Below are positions 3,662-6,060 of a DNA stretch of 6,060 bases, in pieces. The first letter of the stretch is position 1; each line of letters starts with the position of its first letter. Under the pieces are notes generated by a model, which did no database searches, was not told the origin of the DNA, and saw nothing but the letters and a program-made list of their open reading frames with translations. This DNA is from Planctomycetaceae bacterium (GTDB taxonomy: Bacteria > Planctomycetota > Phycisphaerae > Phycisphaerales > SM1A02): the NCBI GenBank assembly GCA_027488415.1, contig JAIYBS010000356.1, positions 1 through 6,060 on the forward strand. Reading direction: 5' to 3'. The position numbers were made by a program, and so were the translations under genes.

Positions 3662-5713
3662 ATGAGCCCCCTCCGACGGAAGCCCGCCTCCGATGCCCCG
3701 CCGCGCGATCCGCGCGTCGTGGTGATCGCCCGACCCGTCCCGGGCGGATTCGAGCTGTCCGCGTTCCGGGGCACGCGAGGCTCCGTCGAGCCGCTCGGCG
3801 AGTCGCGGTTCGAGACGACGGACGCGCGCGCCGCGAAGTTCGTCGCCGAGCACCGCGCGGCCCGCACCGTCGTCGCGCTGACCGGCGCGGACGTCATCGT
3901 GCGCGCGGTGCAGCTTCCGGCCGCGGACGAGGCCCGGCTCGAGGGCGCACTCCAGCTGAACGCGAGCACCTTCGTGCTCGGCCGCACCGCCGCCTGGCGG
4001 GTCGCGTCCGCGCTGCTCCCGCGCGAGCGCGGCGACGGGGTGCGCACCGGCATCGTCGCGGAGTGGCCGGAGGACGCCGCGCGCCCGGAGATGCCGGAAG
4101 GCATCGAGGAATCGCCGGAGGCGTCCTTCGCGCCGGCCATCGCCGGCCTCGCGGCCCTCGCCGCGTCGGCCGACGGGCCGCTCGTGTGGGTCGATGCGCG
4201 CGACGGCGTGGTGTCCATCTCGGTCCCCACCTCGCGCGGGCTGCTCGCCCGCACGATCCGGGCCGGCGCGCCGGGCGAACGGATCGCGCCCTCCGAGATC
4301 TCCCTCGCCGTCGGCGAGGCGTGCGTGCACGCGGGCGTCCCCGGCGGCGAGATCCCTGCCGCGATCGCGGCCGCGAACGAGGCCGCCGCCGCGGTGCTCG
4401 ACGGCGGCTTCGGGTTCGTCGCCTCGGACCTCGCCGTACTGAACCGGTGCGTCGGCACGGACGCGCGCGACGCGTCGTGGTGGCGCGCGAACGGCCTCGA
4501 CGTCGGCCTCGCGCTCGCCGCGACGGGCGCGGCGCTCGCGCTGACGCGGCTGCAGTCGAACGACCTCGGTGCGAAGCCGGATCGCGCGGGCATCCTCCTC
4601 AATCGCCTCTCCGAGCCGCGCACCGCGAAGCGGCTGCTCGTGGCCGGGCTGGTGGCCGTGCTGCTCGGCCCGCTCGCGATCGAGGGGCTCCGGCTCCTCC
4701 TCCTCAAGTGGAAGCTGCCCGACCTCGACGCCTACGTGAAGGCCGAGGATCTCGACAGGCGCAAGCAGTCGATGTACCGCGTGCTGTCGCGGCAGGGCGC
4801 GTCGATGACGAAGACCCTGTCGGACCTCGCGTGCTGCGCGCCCGAGGGCATCGAGATCGAGTTCATCAACGTGACGCAGTCCGCCCGCGGGCAAGCGGTC
4901 ACGGTGCGCGGCAAGGCCCGCGCCGCCGGCAGCACGCCCGCGACCGAGGTCATGCTCGCGATGGAGACGCAGCTGCGCGAGACGGGCGCGTTCGACGCGA
5001 TCCAGCGCAGCTCGGAGGCGCCCGACGCGCGCGGCTACCAGGAGTTCTCGCTCAACGCGACCGCGACGCGCCCCACCTACCTGGTGGCCTTCAACGACGA
5101 CCAGGACTTCGGCAAGAAGTCGATGCGCGAGCGCCGCTTCGGCCCGATGCCCGAGGACGTGGACCTCTCCGCGTCCGGGCTCGACGCGCGCGACGCCGCG
5201 AAGCCGGCGGCGAAGACCACGGCCCCCGGCACGGCGAAGCCTGCGGACTCGACGACCTCCACCGCGGACGCGGGCAGCGCGCCCGATGCGGCGACCGCCG
5301 CAACGGGCTCCGCTCCGGCGAATGCGCCCACGACGGTGGCGGCATCGACCGGCGCGCCGAAGGCGGAGACCGCATCTGCCGCCGCGCCGAAGGCAACGAC
5401 GACCGAGGATCCCGCGGCCGGCGACGCCGGCGGCAAGGACGCAGCCGACCCGAAGGCCGCTGCGCGCGCCGCTCGCGCCGGCAGCGGCCGCGGCGGCCTC
5501 GCGACGCGCAGCAACCCGGGCGGCAGCAGCGAGCCGGAGCCGCTCCCGCCGGCGCTCACCGAGAACGAGATCAACCAGATGAGCAAGGAAGAGGCCCGGC
5601 AGACGCTGGGCATCGTCTCGAAGGCCCGCAGCCGCGCGGACCTCGACGACGAGGCGAAGGCGCGCCTGAAGCGCGAGTTCGACCTCCTGCTCGAACGCTG
5701 CCGCAAGGACTGA
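3662..5713 (+). CDS. gspL: GspL-like inner-membrane platform protein (PilM-like plus PilN-like fusion) with long C-terminal extension
   Basis: The 683-residue product sits in the gspL position. Residues about 18-320 resemble the cytoplasmic actin-like domain of GspL/PilM: a strand V-V-V-I-A-R, then V-V-A-L-T-G-A-D-V-I-V-R-A-V-Q-L-P (about 75-90), then L-V-W-V-D-A-R-D-G-V (about 178-187). I see no intact D-x-G phosphate-binding motif, so ATP binding is unlikely. A transmembrane helix spans about 325-347. Residues about 384-466 match a periplasmic PilN-like ferredoxin fold (L-A-C-C-A-P-E-G-I-E-I ... V-T-V-R-G-K-A), with adjacent Cys391-Cys392. GspL recruits the ATPase GspE and pairs with GspM. 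The usual length is about 400. Here residues 501-631 are a low-complexity linker and 632-683 a charged helical end. The start follows gspK by 8 nt with only a weak AAGAA upstream. The protein is divergent, but context makes the role likely. Confidence 0.82.
   Translation: MSPLRRKPASDAPPRDPRVVVIARPVPGGFELSAFRGTRGSVEPLGESRFETTDARAAKFVAEHRAARTVVALTGADVIVRAVQLPAADEARLEGALQLNASTFVLGRTAAWRVASALLPRERGDGVRTGIVAEWPEDAARPEMPEGIEESPEASFAPAIAGLAALAASADGPLVWVDARDGVVSISVPTSRGLLARTIRAGAPGERIAPSEISLAVGEACVHAGVPGGEIPAAIAAANEAAAAVLDGGFGFVASDLAVLNRCVGTDARDASWWRANGLDVGLALAATGAALALTRLQSNDLGAKPDRAGILLNRLSEPRTAKRLLVAGLVAVLLGPLAIEGLRLLLLKWKLPDLDAYVKAEDLDRRKQSMYRVLSRQGASMTKTLSDLACCAPEGIEIEFINVTQSARGQAVTVRGKARAAGSTPATEVMLAMETQLRETGAFDAIQRSSEAPDARGYQEFSLNATATRPTYLVAFNDDQDFGKKSMRERRFGPMPEDVDLSASGLDARDAAKPAAKTTAPGTAKPADSTTSTADAGSAPDAATAATGSAPANAPTTVAASTGAPKAETASAAAPKATTTEDPAAGDAGGKDAADPKAAARAARAGSGRGGLATRSNPGGSSEPEPLPPALTENEINQMSKEEARQTLGIVSKARSRADLDDEAKARLKREFDLLLERCRKD
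5162..5554 (+). other. Ala/Thr/Pro/Lys-rich linker in the GspL C-terminal extension
   Basis: This segment encodes residues 501-631 of the GspL-like protein, past the PilN-like domain. It is rich in Ala, Thr, Pro, Lys and Asp, with A-P-K-A-type units recurring (for example T-G-A-P-K-A and A-A-P-K-A around 563-577), and near its end a Gly/Arg/Ser patch (about 606-622). It resembles periplasmic spacer or cell-wall-spanning linkers. Confidence 0.75.
5705..5709 (+). promoter_or_regulatory. Ribosome-binding site for gspM in the last codons of gspL
   Basis: AAGGA is spaced 8 nt from the ATG at 5718 and encodes part of the C-terminal R-K-D of the upstream gene. It supports the chosen gspM start and suggests coupling between the two partner proteins. 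Confidence 0.6.
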
Positions 5714-5717
5714 CCCG

Positions 5718-6060
5718 ATGACCGACCACGCCGCACACGCCGAGCCGATGCCCGCGAGGCCGAAGGCCAGCCCGAAGCGAACGCTCCGGGAACAGGTCGC
5801 CGACCTCCGTGCGAGGTACGACGCGCTGCCGCGCAACCAGCGCTGGATGGTGCTCGGCGTGCTCGCCCTGATCGGCTACGTCGCCGCCGACGAGCTGCTC
5901 TGGGCACCCGCGCGTGCCTGGGCGGCGCAGAGCGAACGCATCGAGGCCGCGCTCGACCGAGGGGCCGGCCGCGCCGCGAGCGTCTCGACCGACCTGCGCC
6001 GATCCGTCGCCACCTTCGGACCCGTCGACCCGCCGGGGCCGGCGGCAACCGGCCGCGAGG
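5718..6060 (+). CDS. gspM: GspM-like inner-membrane protein of type II secretion (5' part, runs off the window)
   Basis: An ATG at 5718 opens a frame of 114 codons with no stop before the window ends. It was recognised by reading the frame directly. The N-terminus (1-33) is a basic, polar cytoplasmic arm. R33-Y-D-A-L-P-R-N-Q-R42 leads into a single membrane helix (about 43-61), then L61-W62-A-P and a predicted helical stretch (about 65-100). This order (short cytoplasmic arm with an L-x-x-R-x-R-like segment, one transmembrane helix, W-x-P, periplasmic coil) is typical of GspM/PulM and PilO-like proteins. GspM stabilises and dimerises with GspL in the inner membrane. Sequence conservation in this family is low, so the call rests on topology plus position 4 nt after gspL. 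The periplasmic ferredoxin-like domain would lie outside the window. Confidence 0.8.
   Translation, partial: MTDHAAHAEPMPARPKASPKRTLREQVADLRARYDALPRNQRWMVLGVLALIGYVAADELLWAPARAWAAQSERIEAALDRGAGRAASVSTDLRRSVATFGPVDPPGPAATGRE

Noticed and set aside
133..5713. Assignment to a type IV pilus or competence pseudopilus instead of type II secretion
   Set aside because: The G-H-I-J-K-L-M order, the GspG calcium signature, the GspK double helix-hairpin-helix layout and the PilM/PilN fusion in one protein all point to T2SS. Type IV pili keep PilM and PilN as separate genes and have no GspK-type cap of this kind.
3638..5836. Long antisense open frame (about 732 codons) opposite gspL
   Set aside because: Same reason: Arg/Gly/Ala-rich translation with no recognisable fold, and it spans both the gspK and gspM junctions. 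It is a GC-driven shadow.

Overview
The window is one continuous stretch of a type II secretion system (T2SS, general secretory pathway) operon, all on the + strand. The order is gspG (3' end only), gspH, gspI, gspJ, gspK, gspL, gspM (5' end only), the canonical G-H-I-J-K-L-M order. The DNA is very GC-rich and nearly all third codon positions are G or C. The organism cannot be named from this window. Three details suggest a planctomycete-type or other PVC-lineage bacterium: prepilin motifs of the form R-R/A-A-F-T, an EF-hand-like loop in GspK that I associate with that group, and the very high GC. Another high-GC Gram-negative such as a myxobacterium remains possible.

Layout: bases 3-104 encode the last 33 residues of the major pseudopilin GspG, with its calcium-loop signature. 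After a 28-nt gap come the four minor pseudopilins GspH (133-729), GspI (723-1175), GspJ (1159-2136) and GspK (2133-3653). Their genes overlap by 7, 17 and 4 nt. After an 8-nt gap comes the inner-membrane platform protein GspL (3662-5713), a PilM-like plus PilN-like fusion. GspM (5718 to beyond 6060) starts 4 nt later. There is no intergenic space large enough for a separate promoter or terminator, and none is visible, so the genes are probably co-transcribed from upstream.

How the parts work together (family knowledge): the prepilin peptidase processes GspG-K. GspI, GspJ and GspK form the tip complex, GspH joins it to the GspG fibre, and GspL/GspM couple the fibre-assembly platform to the cytoplasmic ATPase GspE. 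The fibre then drives folded exoproteins through the outer-membrane secretin.

I see no new gene system. The unusual part is the expanded low-complexity sequence in three consecutive products: a Gly/Arg-rich C-terminal tail on GspJ, a Gly/Ser/Thr-rich insert between the two helix-hairpin-helix regions of GspK, and a long Ala/Thr/Pro/Lys-rich extension of GspL ending in a charged helical segment. Other oddities are a Trp(+1)/Asp(+5) prepilin motif in GspI, Ala(-1) cleavage sites in GspH and GspJ, a near-perfect EF-hand loop in GspK, and a canonical G-quadruplex motif inside gspK.
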